This document shows positions 50,161-59,700 of a stretch of 63,927 nt of DNA, piece by piece (the first letter of the stretch is position 1; every line of letters starts with the position of its first letter). The position numbers were made by a program, and so were the translations under genes. The stretch covers positions 1 through 63,927 of the forward strand of contig JAFUVT010000020.1 in assembly GCA_017477425.1 (NCBI GenBank), read 5' to 3'. The notes under the pieces are model-generated. The model was not told the origin of the DNA. It did not search any database and worked only from the letters and a program-made list of their open reading frames with translations. The stretch is from Bacteroidales bacterium (lineage in GTDB: Bacteria; Bacteroidota; Bacteroidia; Bacteroidales; F082).

Positions 50161-51486
50161 TTATTCTTCTTTTCCTAACATTTCATCCAAGGAGGCCTTA
50201 GCCACCATGAAGTTATAAATCGCTTGTGCTTGAGTGAGTTGCGATTGCTGCAAAGCTGTTTGCGCATCGTTCAGTTCCACCAAAGTGGCTTTGCCCACCT
50301 CGTACATCTTTTCCGAAATCTCGTAACTCTTCTGCGCCACCTCCACGGTCGAGTTGGCGGCTTGGTAGTTCTTCACGCAAAGGGCCATCTGGTCGTTGAA
50401 GTTGCGGATGGCGATGCGCAGGTTGCGCTCGGTGTCCTCGCGCTGCAGGGCCAGCATGTTGCGGTTCACTTGGCTTTGCTTGATGCTGTAGTGCTTTTGG
50501 AAACCGTCGAAAATCGGGATGCTGAGGCTCAAAGCGGCTGTGGAGGAGGGGAACCAACGGAGTTCGTTGTCGCCCATGGCGCTGTAGTTGTAGTTGATGC
50601 TGGCCGCCAAGGTGGGCAGATATTGTTTCTTCTGCATCCTGATGGTCGATTCGAGCATACGGTCTTGGATGCCGAGTTGAATCAAGGTGCTGTTGTTGTC
50701 GAGCACGTCTTCGCTGACGAAAGGAGTGAGCATCTCATGGGTATAGTCGTTGAGGTCGCCGACCACTTTGACGTTGGTGCCGAGGTCGATGCCCATCACG
50801 GCTTTCAGCTGCCAGGTGGCGAGAAGCACGGCATTGGCCGCACTCGACACGTTGGGCTCGGCGTTCATCATCGTCACTTGGGCGCGCAGGCGTTCCACCT
50901 CCGAGGCCTTGCCCACGTTGAAGCGTTGCTCGGTCTTTTCGTAGTTCTTTTGGGCGTTGTCATAGACGGCCGAAACCACCTCATACGATTTCTGCGCCAG
51001 CAAGACGGCATAAAAGGCTTGCTTCACTTGCGAAATCATTGAGATTTTGGACGAGCGGGCCTGTTCCACAGCGAGCTCCACGTCCATGCCCGACAGCTTC
51101 AGACTTTCCCAAAGTTGGGCATTCACCAATGGCATGCTGGCCGTGGCCGAGGTGCTGATGTTGTTGTCGCGGCCCACCTTGATTTCCTGCGTCATACCGT
51201 TGAAGTCCATCACCATCACCTGTTTCTGCAAGGTGCGTTGGTATGAACCGTTGATGCCGACGTTGGGATAAAGCGCGGCATAGCTGCCTTTTTTGGCATA
51301 ACCGCTTTTCTCCACCGTCATGTCGGCCATCTTGATGGTGTTGCTTTCCGAAAGGGCGATCTCAAGGGCTTGGTCGAGGGTGAGCCGCAAGGTGTCGTTT
51401 TGAGCGAAATCCAAAATGGGGGATAGCCCCATGGTTACAATAGCTAAAGTTCTAAAAACCAGTTTATTCATAAATCGTTTCTTCAT
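50161..51486 (-). CDS. TolC-family outer-membrane efflux channel
   Basis: The 441-residue protein starts at ATG 51486 (or ATG 51471) with a signal sequence (KLVFRTLAIVTMGLSPILDFAQ). Two TolC/OEP repeats follow, the first with LTLDQALEIALSESNTIKMA and the second with LQREDTERNLRIAIRNFN and the closing VELNDAQTALQQSQLTQAQ helix. It forms the trimeric outer-membrane exit duct. It is the first gene of the TolC-adaptor-RND-PII operon. Upstream are a TACTTTTGC promoter element and two overlapping palindromes in the predicted transcript start region, a plausible repressor site. Confidence 0.92.
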   Translation of the reverse strand: MKKRFMNKLVFRTLAIVTMGLSPILDFAQNDTLRLTLDQALEIALSESNTIKMADMTVEKSGYAKKGSYAALYPNVGINGSYQRTLQKQVMVMDFNGMTQEIKVGRDNNISTSATASMPLVNAQLWESLKLSGMDVELAVEQARSSKISMISQVKQAFYAVLLAQKSYEVVSAVYDNAQKNYEKTEQRFNVGKASEVERLRAQVTMMNAEPNVSSAANAVLLATWQLKAVMGIDLGTNVKVVGDLNDYTHEMLTPFVSEDVLDNNSTLIQLGIQDRMLESTIRMQKKQYLPTLAASINYNYSAMGDNELRWFPSSTAALSLSIPIFDGFQKHYSIKQSQVNRNMLALQREDTERNLRIAIRNFNDQMALCVKNYQAANSTVEVAQKSYEISEKMYEVGKATLVELNDAQTALQQSQLTQAQAIYNFMVAKASLDEMLGKEE

Positions 51487-51490
51487 GGGA

Positions 51491-51510
51491 AATAGGCCTA
51501 TTTAAATAGG
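51491..51510. promoter_or_regulatory. Overlapping palindromes, candidate operator of the efflux operon
   Basis: AATAGGCCTATT (51491-51502) and CCTATTTAAATAGG (51497-51510) are perfect palindromes sharing six bases. They lie between the -7 element and the TolC start, where a bound repressor would block transcription. Confidence 0.45.
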
Positions 51511-51513
51511 TGT

Positions 51514-51522
51514 GCAAAAGTA
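51514..51522 (-). promoter_or_regulatory. -7 element of the efflux operon
   Basis: TACTTTTGC on the minus strand, 27 bases before ATG 51486. Confidence 0.55.
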
Positions 51523-51630
51523 GTAAATCTTATGCTCTAAAAGACGAAGTTTTCAACGAATTATTTCATGTGTTCAATGAAAAATTTTCCACTTTTTTGT
51601 TGACGTTTTCAGAATTTTCATTGAAAAGCG

Positions 51631-51662
51631 ATTGGGGTTTGTCCTATTCGCGTTATTTTTGC
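51631..51662 (+). promoter_or_regulatory. Promoter of the LytS/LytTR pair (near-leaderless)
   Basis: ATTG (51631-51634), a 19-base spacer and TATTTTTGC (51654-51662) match the consensus. The -7 element ends 3 bases before ATG 51666, so the mRNA would have almost no leader. Confidence 0.6.
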
Positions 51663-51665
51663 AGC

Positions 51666-52745
51666 ATGAAAATCAAGGATATGAAAAGGCCCACTTTGCC
51701 GACAGCCAACCTCGACCTGTTGGAGCGTCTCTATAAGAATGGCGTCATTTGGATTGTGCTCTACATCATCTTCTTCATGGTGCATCCCAATGCCAACTTT
51801 GCCTTTCGGGCGGTCAGCTCGTTATGCTTTGTGGGGATGGCCTACCTCTTGGTCACTTTTACTAATAAGGTGCTGATCGACGCGTTCCTGCAACAAAAGC
51901 GTGTCGTGCTTTTCATCCTGTTCTCCATCCTTACCCTTCCTGTTTGGGCGGCGGCATCGACGGCCATCGACATCTGCTTCCTCCATTGGATTGTGAAGCG
52001 GCCCTTCAGCGAGATGGAGTTCTTCCCCTTTGTGTTTCTGGCGTTTATGGTGCGATTGATATGGTTCATCTCCATCTATGCCATCGCGTTGATCTTCTAT
52101 TACCAGCGCAAGGAAAACGAGGAGAAGATCCTGGCCGACCAACTGAAGAGCGAGAAACTCGACATGGAGCTGCGTTACCTGAAGTCGCAAATCAACCCGC
52201 ATTTTCTTTTCAATGCGCTAAACAACATCTATTCCATGGTCTACACGCACGACGACAATGCCGCCGACGGCGTGCTGAAGCTCTCTGAGATGCTGCGTTA
52301 CGTCCTCGTCGACTGTCAGGCGGAGATGATCCCGTTGAGCAAGGAAATCAAGTACATCGAGAACTTCATCGACTTCCAGATGATGCGCATGGGCGGCCAT
52401 CGCGACGTGACTTTCCTCACCGACGTGGAGAAGGAGGATTTCATGATCGCCCCGATGCTGTTGCAACCCATCATCGAGAACTGCTTTAAATACAGCCGTT
52501 TGGAGACCCACCCTGAGGGACAGGTCCACGTGAGTATCCGCCAGCATGACCATACGTTTTGCTTCGAGGCCATGAATACCATTGCCCCCAACGCCTTGCC
52601 GATTCCAAACGCTAGCACGGAAGAGAAAAAGTCGGGTATCGGCCTGAAGAATGTGCAGCAACGTCTGATGTTGCATTATGCAGAGGATTATGTCTTTGAT
52701 ATTAAACAAGATAAACAAACCTATAAAGTCAAAATCGAGTTATGA
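51666..52745 (+). CDS. LytS/YehU-type sensor histidine kinase
   Basis: The protein has 359 residues from ATG 51666 (MKIKDMKRPT); a frame open back to 51510 lies ahead of the promoter. Four membrane spans fill residues about 28-145, with no large periplasmic sensor. The His_kinase domain has H179 in QINPHFLFNALNN, followed by LSEMLRYVL and the Asn box LLQPIIENCFKYS, with a short HATPase C-terminus (SGIGLKNVQQRL). It phosphorylates the LytTR regulator whose ATG overlaps its stop by 4 bases. The signal is unknown; membrane or envelope sensing is likely from the layout. Confidence 0.92.
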   Translation: MKIKDMKRPTLPTANLDLLERLYKNGVIWIVLYIIFFMVHPNANFAFRAVSSLCFVGMAYLLVTFTNKVLIDAFLQQKRVVLFILFSILTLPVWAAASTAIDICFLHWIVKRPFSEMEFFPFVFLAFMVRLIWFISIYAIALIFYYQRKENEEKILADQLKSEKLDMELRYLKSQINPHFLFNALNNIYSMVYTHDDNAADGVLKLSEMLRYVLVDCQAEMIPLSKEIKYIENFIDFQMMRMGGHRDVTFLTDVEKEDFMIAPMLLQPIIENCFKYSRLETHPEGQVHVSIRQHDHTFCFEAMNTIAPNALPIPNASTEEKKSGIGLKNVQQRLMLHYAEDYVFDIKQDKQTYKVKIEL

Positions 52746-53452
52746 AAGAGAAATATAACGTCGTGATTGTCGATGATGAGTTTTTGGCTCAGAAACTGTT
52801 GCAGGACTATGTCTCGAAAGTGGAGTCGTTGCAGCTTGTGGCCACCTGCTCGAATGCCTTCGAGGCGATGAATGCCTTGAACAACAACCAGGTCGACATC
52901 ATGTTTCTGGACATCCAGATGCCCGACCTCACCGGACTTGAGCTGGTGAAGAGTTTGGAACACAAGCCCGCCATCATCTTCACGACCGCGTATTCGGAGT
53001 ATGCCGTCGATGCCTTCAACCTGTCGGTGGTCGACTATCTGCTGAAGCCTTTCGACTTTCCGCGTTTCTTCCAGGCCGTCAACAAGGCTATTGGCGTGGA
53101 GATGCCTACCGTCGAAGCCAGGACGCAAGACTCCGTCAGCCGTTCCAACGACTTCATCACCGTGAAGGCCGACTACAAGCTTTATAAAATCAACTACGAC
53201 GACCTGCTTTTCATCGAGGGTCAGCACGAATATGTGACGTTCCACACCACGCAACGTCGTATCACGGCGCTTTTTGCTTTGAAGGACCTGGAGGAAATCC
53301 TGCCCAAGGACAAGTTTGTGAGGGTGCACAAGTCCTACATCGTGTCGTTCAAGCACATACAGGACCTCGACAAATCCGACGTCACGGTGGAAGGCAACAA
53401 AATCCCCGTCGGAGCCAGCTATCGCGATGAGCTGTTGGCGCGTTTGCAGTAA
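52742..53452 (+). CDS. LytTR-family response regulator
   Basis: The 236-residue protein has an N-terminal receiver (DDEFLAQ; phospho-acceptor D57 in IMFLDIQMPDLTG; LLKPFDFPRF) and a C-terminal LytTR DNA-binding domain (FITVKADYKLYKINYDDLLF; FVRVHKSYIVSFKHI; GASYRDELL). LytTR proteins bind paired direct repeats at promoters. Translation is coupled to the kinase by the ATGA overlap. The gene it controls cannot be told; the next gene downstream has its own promoter element 56 bases after the stop. Confidence 0.93.
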   Translation: MKEKYNVVIVDDEFLAQKLLQDYVSKVESLQLVATCSNAFEAMNALNNNQVDIMFLDIQMPDLTGLELVKSLEHKPAIIFTTAYSEYAVDAFNLSVVDYLLKPFDFPRFFQAVNKAIGVEMPTVEARTQDSVSRSNDFITVKADYKLYKINYDDLLFIEGQHEYVTFHTTQRRITALFALKDLEEILPKDKFVRVHKSYIVSFKHIQDLDKSDVTVEGNKIPVGASYRDELLARLQ

Positions 53453-53507
53453 TTTTTGAAAATGACTCAAAAAAAGTGGTTTTCAAACTTGTTTTGCAAA
53501 AAAAATG

Positions 53508-53516
53508 TATATTTGC
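53508..53516 (+). promoter_or_regulatory. -7 element of the DUF1508 gene
   Basis: TATATTTGC, 30 bases before ATG 53547, in an A-rich spacer. Confidence 0.5.
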
Positions 53517-53546
53517 ACCCTAAACTAACCTAAAAAAGAAGAAACA

Positions 53547-53882
53547 ATGGGTAAATTTGAAATCACTACCAGAAAGAACGGCGAGTTCCAGTTCAACCTG
53601 AAGGCCACCAACGGCCAAGTCATCCTCACCAGCCAAGGTTACAAGACCAAGGCTTCGTGCCTCAATGGCGTCGAGTCCGTCAAGAAAAACAGCCAGGAAG
53701 AGGCTCGTTTTGAAATGAAGGTCGCCACCAACGGCCAGCCCTATTTCAACCTGATGGCCACCAATGGCCAAGTCATCGGCTCAAGCCAGATGTATGCCAA
53801 CGAAGTCAACATGAGGAACGGCATCGCCTCTGTGATGAATAATGCCCCTGAGGCCGAAATCGTCGACCTGACGGAGGCTTAA
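53547..53882 (+). CDS. YegP-like DUF1508 protein (two tandem domains)
   Basis: The 111-residue protein consists of two tandem DUF1508 units: GKFEITTRKNGEFQFNLKAT with NGQVILTSQGY, and ARFEMKVATNGQPYFNLMAT with NGQVIGSSQMY. Each unit ends with a helix (CLNGVESVKKNS; MRNGIASVMNNA). This is the compact YegP fold. The function is not known; such proteins are small, abundant and conserved. A strong terminator follows, so it is transcribed alone. Confidence 0.9.
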   Translation: MGKFEITTRKNGEFQFNLKATNGQVILTSQGYKTKASCLNGVESVKKNSQEEARFEMKVATNGQPYFNLMATNGQVIGSSQMYANEVNMRNGIASVMNNAPEAEIVDLTEA

Positions 53883-53905
53883 TCGCATCGGTTTATTGTC
53901 ATTGG

Positions 53906-53935
53906 AAAAGGAGTCGACAGACTCCTTTTTCTTTT
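53906..53935 (+). terminator. Terminator after the DUF1508 gene
   Basis: A perfect 10-base stem (53906-53915 with 53920-53929) with loop GACA is followed by a T-rich tract. Confidence 0.9.
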
Positions 53936-53986
53936 TCATGTGGGACAAAATTAGCGAAAAGTTGCAGCGGTTATGGTGAAAATTCC

Positions 53987-53995
53987 TATTTTTGC
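53987..53995 (+). promoter_or_regulatory. -7 element of the lipoprotein/MauE-thioredoxin pair
   Basis: TATTTTTGC, 16 bases before ATG 54012. Confidence 0.55.
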
Positions 53996-54011
53996 AAAAA
54001 TTCTCAGAAAG

Positions 54012-54293
54012 ATGAAGAAGTGTTTGATCATCGTCATGGCGTTGCTGGTCTTGGCCCTGCCTTCGTGCAAGAAGACGCGCTACTGCCGCTGCACCACCAT
54101 CCAGAACGACGAAGTCGTCAACCTGGGCGAGGACTATTATACCATTGAGGACGGCTCCTCGTGCAACGACCGCTCGAAGGAAATCGTCGGCTGGGGCCAG
54201 GTGATTTGCACCGAAGTGTCGGAGTCGGAGGTGACCGGCGAGGAACACCACTGGTGGGACGACTTGTTCGGAAACAATAACAAACCCAAGTAA
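54012..54293 (+). CDS. Small cysteine-containing lipoprotein
   Basis: The protein has 93 residues from ATG 54012; an in-frame ATG at 53973 lies ahead of the promoter. Signal peptide and lipobox are MKKCLIIVMALLVLALPSC. The mature part has four further cysteines (RYCRC, SSCNDRS, VICTEV) in a short acidic domain and a His/Trp-rich tail (EEHHWWDDLF). I do not recognise the family. Its stop overlaps the start of the MauE-thioredoxin gene by one base (TAATG), so the two are coupled; the cysteines may be substrates of that redox protein. Confidence 0.75.
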   Translation: MKKCLIIVMALLVLALPSCKKTRYCRCTTIQNDEVVNLGEDYYTIEDGSSCNDRSKEIVGWGQVICTEVSESEVTGEEHHWWDDLFGNNNKPK

Positions 54294-55207
54294 TGGATGT
54301 AGCCGATTCCCTGGGCAAATCGGTGCTGAAGGCCCTGCTGGGCCTCGTGTTCATCGCCTCGGCGGTGCTGAAGATCGTCGGCTTGGACAGCTTCGAGATC
54401 TACGTCTACAGCTATCATTTCTTTAGCCTCAACTTTTCGTTCCTGGCGGCCCGTGCGGCCATCATCGTGGAACTCGTTCTCGGCCTCGGGCTGGTTTCCC
54501 AAACCTTGCACAAACTCTACTGGTGGGGTAGCATGGCGATGCTGCTGGGCTACACCTTCTTATTATGGTATGCGCTCCATTTGGGCCGCACAGATAGTTG
54601 CCATTGCTTCGGCGACGTGCTGCAACTCGACCCCAAGCAGAGCCTCGTCAAGAATCTGGTGCTGATGCTGTTTTTCTTGCTGGTCCACAAGATGGAAAGC
54701 TGGCGCACGCCGTTTCGGTGGCTCATGCTGTGCCTTTTCGTCATGGCCTCCTCCATTGCGGTTTTCGTGATTTCGCCGCCCGACAACCTCACTTCCAATG
54801 CCGACCCCGAGCAGAACCTGCAAGTCGAATTGTTCGACGACCTCATGGCCATGCCGCCGTTGGATACGTTGCATCTGGACGAAGGCCGGCACATCGTCGG
54901 CATCTTCTCGACGGGTTGCGAGTATTGCCAGATGGCGGCGCGCAAGCTCTCGCTGATGCAGCAGTTCTACGGCTTTCCTGCCGAAAACATCACTTTCGTC
55001 TTCCTGGGCAACGAGGAGGGCGTGGCTCGGTTCTACGAAAAGTCGGAGTCGGCGCGCTATCGTGACGTGCTGTATCCCGACGTGGTCAGCCTGCTGAAGG
55101 CCGTCAACGGCAATTTTCCCGTCGTCGTTCTTTTGGACAATGGGGAAGTGGTGCACGAGTTTGGTTTCCGCAACATGAACGAGGCGGAGATCAAGGCGTT
55201 TTTTTAA
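54293..55207 (+). CDS. MauE/DoxX-like membrane protein fused to a thioredoxin-like domain
   Basis: The 304-residue protein has an N-terminal membrane domain of four spans resembling MauE/DoxX (about 10-130), including the CHCFGD motif (C103, C105) after the third span. A fifth hydrophobic segment lies near 143-162. The C-terminal 130 residues resemble a thioredoxin/peroxiredoxin fold with a CEYC redox motif (C209, C212; GIFSTGCEYCQMAARKL) and the NFPVVVLLDNGEVV strand with its cis-proline region. It probably transfers electrons across the membrane for disulfide chemistry in the envelope. It is coupled to the upstream Cys-containing lipoprotein gene. Confidence 0.82.
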   Translation: MDVADSLGKSVLKALLGLVFIASAVLKIVGLDSFEIYVYSYHFFSLNFSFLAARAAIIVELVLGLGLVSQTLHKLYWWGSMAMLLGYTFLLWYALHLGRTDSCHCFGDVLQLDPKQSLVKNLVLMLFFLLVHKMESWRTPFRWLMLCLFVMASSIAVFVISPPDNLTSNADPEQNLQVELFDDLMAMPPLDTLHLDEGRHIVGIFSTGCEYCQMAARKLSLMQQFYGFPAENITFVFLGNEEGVARFYEKSESARYRDVLYPDVVSLLKAVNGNFPVVVLLDNGEVVHEFGFRNMNEAEIKAFF

Positions 55208-55217
55208 ACCGAAAAAA

Positions 55218-55309
55218 ATGCGTAAATCCGCAAGAAAATCAGATAGAAAAACATGGATTTGTTTTTTTTTGACTACCTTTGCACCCGAAAACCATGCGTA
55301 AATCCGCAA
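55218..55309. repeat. 16-base direct repeat flanking a promoter
   Basis: ATGCGTAAATCCGCAA occurs at 55218-55233 and 55294-55309, 60 bases apart. Each copy has a TGCG...CGCA dyad. The promoter element at 55274-55282 lies between them and the second copy ends 13 bases before the ATPase start. Confidence 0.8.
55274..55282 (+). promoter_or_regulatory. -7 element of the AAA/DUF4143 ATPase gene
   Basis: TACCTTTGC, 40 bases before ATG 55323, between two copies of a 16-base direct repeat. Confidence 0.5.
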
Positions 55310-55322
55310 AATATTCGGAAAT

Positions 55323-56636
55323 ATGGAAAGAATTGAAAGGAATTACTATCTCAATAAACTGATTGAGAAACGTGGTGACGGACGCGTAAAAGTGGTTACT
55401 GGCATTCGCAGGTGTGGCAAGTCGGTACTGCTCTTTGACATTTTCGGTGACTATCTCAAATCCGAGGGTGTTGGTGACGACCGGTTGATCAAGCTTAAGC
55501 TCGATGTGGCGAAAAACGCCAGATACCGCAACCCTATGGAGTTGGACAAGTACCTTCGCGAACAAGTAACAGACGCTACCAAGCAATACTATGTCTTGAT
55601 TGACGAAATCCAGGAAGTGAAATCCATTCCAAACCCTTGGCTCAACGACGAGAATGCGAAGATTGGTTTTGTGGATATCCTCCTAGGACTGCTGGACATG
55701 AAGAACGTGGATGTTTATGTGACAGTCAGCAACTCTAAAATGCTCTCTACTGATGTCATGACAGAATTCAAGGACCGTGGCGATGAAATCCATGTGAACC
55801 CTCTGATGTATAAGGAGTTTTATTCCGCCTATCAAGGAGAAAAGAGTCGTGCTTGGCAAGAGTTTGTCACATACGGAGGGCTGCCAAGGGTCATGTCGCT
55901 TAAGTCTGATAATGACAAAAGCCAATACCTACAAGACCTGATCAAGAAAACCTATCTGACCGATGTGATTGAGCGTAATCACATCAAGAAGGACATTTCG
56001 GTATTGGACGACCTCTTGAATATTGTGGCCAGCAGCATCGGCTCACTGACCAACCCAAAGAAACTCGAGAACACCTTTGCCTCGGTAAAGCAGACGAGAA
56101 TTGATGATACCACCATCAGCATCTATCTTGGCTATTTTGCAGAGGCTTATCTGTTGCATAAGGTTGAACAATATGATATCAAGGGCAAGAAGTATATCAA
56201 CACGCCACAAAAATACTACCTCACCGATGTGGGGCTACGCAACGCCCAACTCAATTTCCGCCAACAGGAAGAAAACCACCTGATGGAAAACGTCGTATAC
56301 AACGAATTATGCATCCGAGGCTTTAATGTCGATGTAGGTGTTGTGGAATACAACTATAAGGACGAGTTGGGCAGGAACAAGCGCACCAAGTTGGAGGTTG
56401 ACTTTGTGGTAAACCGTGGCAATCGGCGCTGCTATATCCAGTCCGCCTTTGCTATTCCTGACGAAGAGAAGAGATTGCAAGAGACCAGCTCATTACGGCG
56501 TATCAACGACTCTTACCGTAAGATTGTCGTTGTGCGTAACCCCATTGTCCCGTGGTATGACGAGAATGGCATCTACTACATAGGGTTGGAAGATTTTTGC
56601 TTGAACTATATTGACGAGCTGGACAGGACGCTTTGA
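55323..56636 (+). CDS. AAA_14 / DUF4143 ATPase
   Basis: The 437-residue protein has an N-terminal AAA_14 P-loop domain, with Walker A TGIRRCGKSVLLFDI and Walker B YYVLIDEIQEVK, and a C-terminal DUF4143 domain (KYYLTDVGLRNAQLNF; HLMENVVYNELCIRGF; KLEVDFVVNRGNRRCYIQ). The last motif resembles a PD-(D/E)XK-like core (E-V-D-F). Such ATPases are widespread in Bacteroidota accessory regions, often in many copies; their function is not settled and they may behave like toxin-antitoxin or defence factors. It is a single-gene unit with its own promoter. Confidence 0.88.
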   Translation: MERIERNYYLNKLIEKRGDGRVKVVTGIRRCGKSVLLFDIFGDYLKSEGVGDDRLIKLKLDVAKNARYRNPMELDKYLREQVTDATKQYYVLIDEIQEVKSIPNPWLNDENAKIGFVDILLGLLDMKNVDVYVTVSNSKMLSTDVMTEFKDRGDEIHVNPLMYKEFYSAYQGEKSRAWQEFVTYGGLPRVMSLKSDNDKSQYLQDLIKKTYLTDVIERNHIKKDISVLDDLLNIVASSIGSLTNPKKLENTFASVKQTRIDDTTISIYLGYFAEAYLLHKVEQYDIKGKKYINTPQKYYLTDVGLRNAQLNFRQQEENHLMENVVYNELCIRGFNVDVGVVEYNYKDELGRNKRTKLEVDFVVNRGNRRCYIQSAFAIPDEEKRLQETSSLRRINDSYRKIVVVRNPIVPWYDENGIYYIGLEDFCLNYIDELDRTL

Positions 56637-56716
56637 TCTATATTCCTTGATGGGATTCGACCTGCCCGATGAACCTTTGGAAAGGATAGGAGATAGAACT
56701 TTGTATTGATTACACA

Positions 56717-56742
56717 AAAGGCCGCCCCACGGGGCGGCCTTT
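56717..56742. terminator. Bidirectional terminator between the ATPase and the giant surface-protein gene
   Basis: AAAGGCCGCCCC (56717-56728) and GGGGCGGCCTTT (56731-56742) form a very GC-rich stem between the convergent genes. Confidence 0.85.
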
Positions 56743-56775
56743 CGCATGACGAACCATTGATGGAGCCGAAAGGCA

Positions 56776-59700
56776 TCAATAGCTTAAGCTGAAGGTTATC
56801 GTCTTCGTCTCATTGCTGGAGTTGTAGTAGATGTAACCATGACCCAACTGGAAATAGCGTATTGTTCCACTAGTGCCACTCCATGTCGTTCCATCAAAGG
56901 TGTAGGTGTAGGTGTTTTCACCAATCAATTGAGTGATTTTGTCACCGATATTGGGCGTGATAATGTCGGAAATAAGGGCTGCTTCAGTATCGCTGACGAA
57001 CCCGAACCACGTGTAGCCCGGCTCAAGTGACACGGTGACGGTCTGCGGCTCGTCTCCGTTGAGGTCGAACGAGCTGCTGCTTTCGGTTTTGACCTTGTAC
57101 ATCTTGCCAGGTTCGATGCTGGAGAGCGTGCCGCCCCAAGTGCCGTTGCTGCGGCGCAAGAAGCCTCCGTCCTGCGAGTTGATGAGGATTTCGCCGGTAG
57201 CGTTGTGAGCATCGAGGGCGTTTTTTAGCTCGCTGACGGTGGTCTCCACAAGAGGCGTCCACCAGTTCCAGCCTGCACTAAACTCGGTATTGCAGCCCTC
57301 GCCAACGATGTTGGTGAAGCCGCCCCAAGGTTGGCCTGTATTGTTGTAGTCTAAGTAATCCGCCAATGCCTCGCATGGCACGTACACGGGGATGCCCGCA
57401 GGTACACTATTAAACGTCCCATACGTACCCAGCGTGGGCGGGTTGATGGCCTTGGCCTCAATATAGGTAAGACCTGTGCAGCCACTGAAAGCATAACTGC
57501 CGATACTCGTCACTCCCGATCCGATGACCAAACCTGTGAGGCCGCTGCAATACTTGAATGCGTCTTGTTCGATGGTAGTCACCGAGTTAGGGATGGTGAG
57601 CGTACCCGTCAGGCCACAGCTCTTGAATGCATTGTATTTGATTTCGGTGACCGTGGGCGGCAGGGTGATGGAGGTGAGGCTGGAGCAGTCTTGGAAGGTA
57701 TAATGAGCGATTTGATGCAATCCTGTGAAGTACTGCAACTCGTTGAACGAGGTAATCTCAGTGTTGCCTTTGAATACGGATTCTCCCTGTGGATTCAGAG
57801 AGTTCACCGCAGCAGTCTCGGCATAGCTCAGCTCGCCGTCGCCGTTGGCGTCCCAGTTAGCTACGCAGATGGCCTTCACATTGGCATCTTCGAAGCAGAT
57901 GAACTCAGGGTTTTCTTGGATGTTGGTGAAGTCGCTCCAATACTGGGCTTGCTGGTAGGCTTCGATAGCCTCGCAAGGCACATACACGGGGATGGTAGTG
58001 GGGACGTTGTAGAAAGAAACGTTTGCATTTGTGCCCCCTAAAGTAGGTGGCGTGGTGGCCAGCACAGTAATGGACTCCAAATTCGAACAATTCAAGAATG
58101 CACGACCCGCGATACTGGTAACTCCGCTTCCGAGAGTAAGTGATGTCAGTCCGGTGCAACCATTAAAAGCAGATAGATTTATCGTAGTGACCTGATTTGG
58201 GATGACCAAAGTGGTTAAACCCGTACATCCTTGGAATGCACCTCCATGAATAATGACAATGTCATCGGGAATAATCGTGTTCTTACAGCCTGCGAACAAG
58301 CGATGATCATAAATTCTGATAATTGCATTGCAACCGCCATCGGTGAACGTTGTGTTTTCTTCATCAACCGTAATGCTTTCCAGTCCCGAACAACCAGAGA
58401 AGGGGCTCGTACTAGTAATAGGTATTTCAGTAACTGATGCGGGAATAAACATTGAAGTCAGACCAGTGCAGTTGTTGAATGCCTGACCTTCCAATGTCGT
58501 CACCGAAGTGGGAATGTTAATGGATGTCAGGCTATAGCAACCCGAAAAAGCCATTGTTGCTATGGTCGTCACATTATTTGGAATCGTAATGGAGGTCATA
58601 TAGGAACACCCACTAAACGCATTCGCCTCAATGCTCGTCAGGTTTGTGAAATACTGCAGTTCGTCAAACGAGGTGATGGCGCTGTTGTTGTAGAACACGC
58701 TGTTGGTTGCCCCGTTAGGTTTCAACGTCGTCACCGCCGCAGCCTCGTCATAGCTCAGTTCGCCGTCACCGTTGGTGTCCCAGTTGGCCACGCAGATGGC
58801 TTTCACGTTTTCATCGGCGAAGACGATGTTGCAAGGATCAATGAAGTTGGTGAAATTGCTCCAACCATTAGCGGCTTGGTAGGTCGGTACGCTGCCACAC
58901 GGCACCGTTATCGGGATATCTCCAGAGGTGCCGAGGAGGAAGCCGCTGGAAAGGGTGGGTGGCGTGGTGGCATTCACCGTGAGGCTTTCCAAATCATAAA
59001 GATAAAGGATGCCGTAGCTTACAACCGACTCGAGGGTGGAAGGCAAGGTGAGCGAGGTCACGCCATACAGCTGCTCGAGCGCACCTGATCCGACGGTAGT
59101 GACGCCTTCGGGGATGACGGTGGTCTTGCAGCCCGCTACCAACTTGTAATTGTTGTTCTCAAGAATCTCGAAGATACCGTTGCTATTCAGTGAAGTGTAG
59201 CTTGTATTGTCTGTATCCACCGTGATGGTCTCCAACGCGGAACATCCACTGAAGAGGGCGATGCCGATATCGTCGACCGATGCGGGAATGTTGATGCTTT
59301 GCAGTGCACTGCAGTTGCGGAAGAGCCCCCAGCCTAAGCTGGTCACCGTGGGCGGGAGAGTGATGCTTTGGAGCGATGTGCAGCTGGCGAAAGCTTGTAC
59401 GGGAAGCTCCGTCAGTCCCGTGAAGTACTGCAACTCGTTGAACGAGGTAATCTCAGTGTTGCTTTTGAATACGGACTCTCCCTGTGGATTCAGAGAGTTC
59501 ACGGCCGCGGCCTCCCTGTAGCTCAGCTCGCCATCATGGTTCACGTCCCAGGCGTTCACGCAGAGTTGCTTGGTCGTATAGTCCTCAAACTGGATGTTGC
59601 AGTCCTCCACAAGGTGGAAATCGCTCCAGCCGGAGGCTTCGTAAGCAGCAAGAGAGCCGCAAGGCACATACACTGTGATGTTGCTCAAGGTCAAGTTCTT

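Noticed and set aside
57725..59502. Possible CRISPR-like repeats in the giant gene
   Set aside because: Repeats are in frame, unevenly spaced and encode protein modules; there are no spacers or cas genes.
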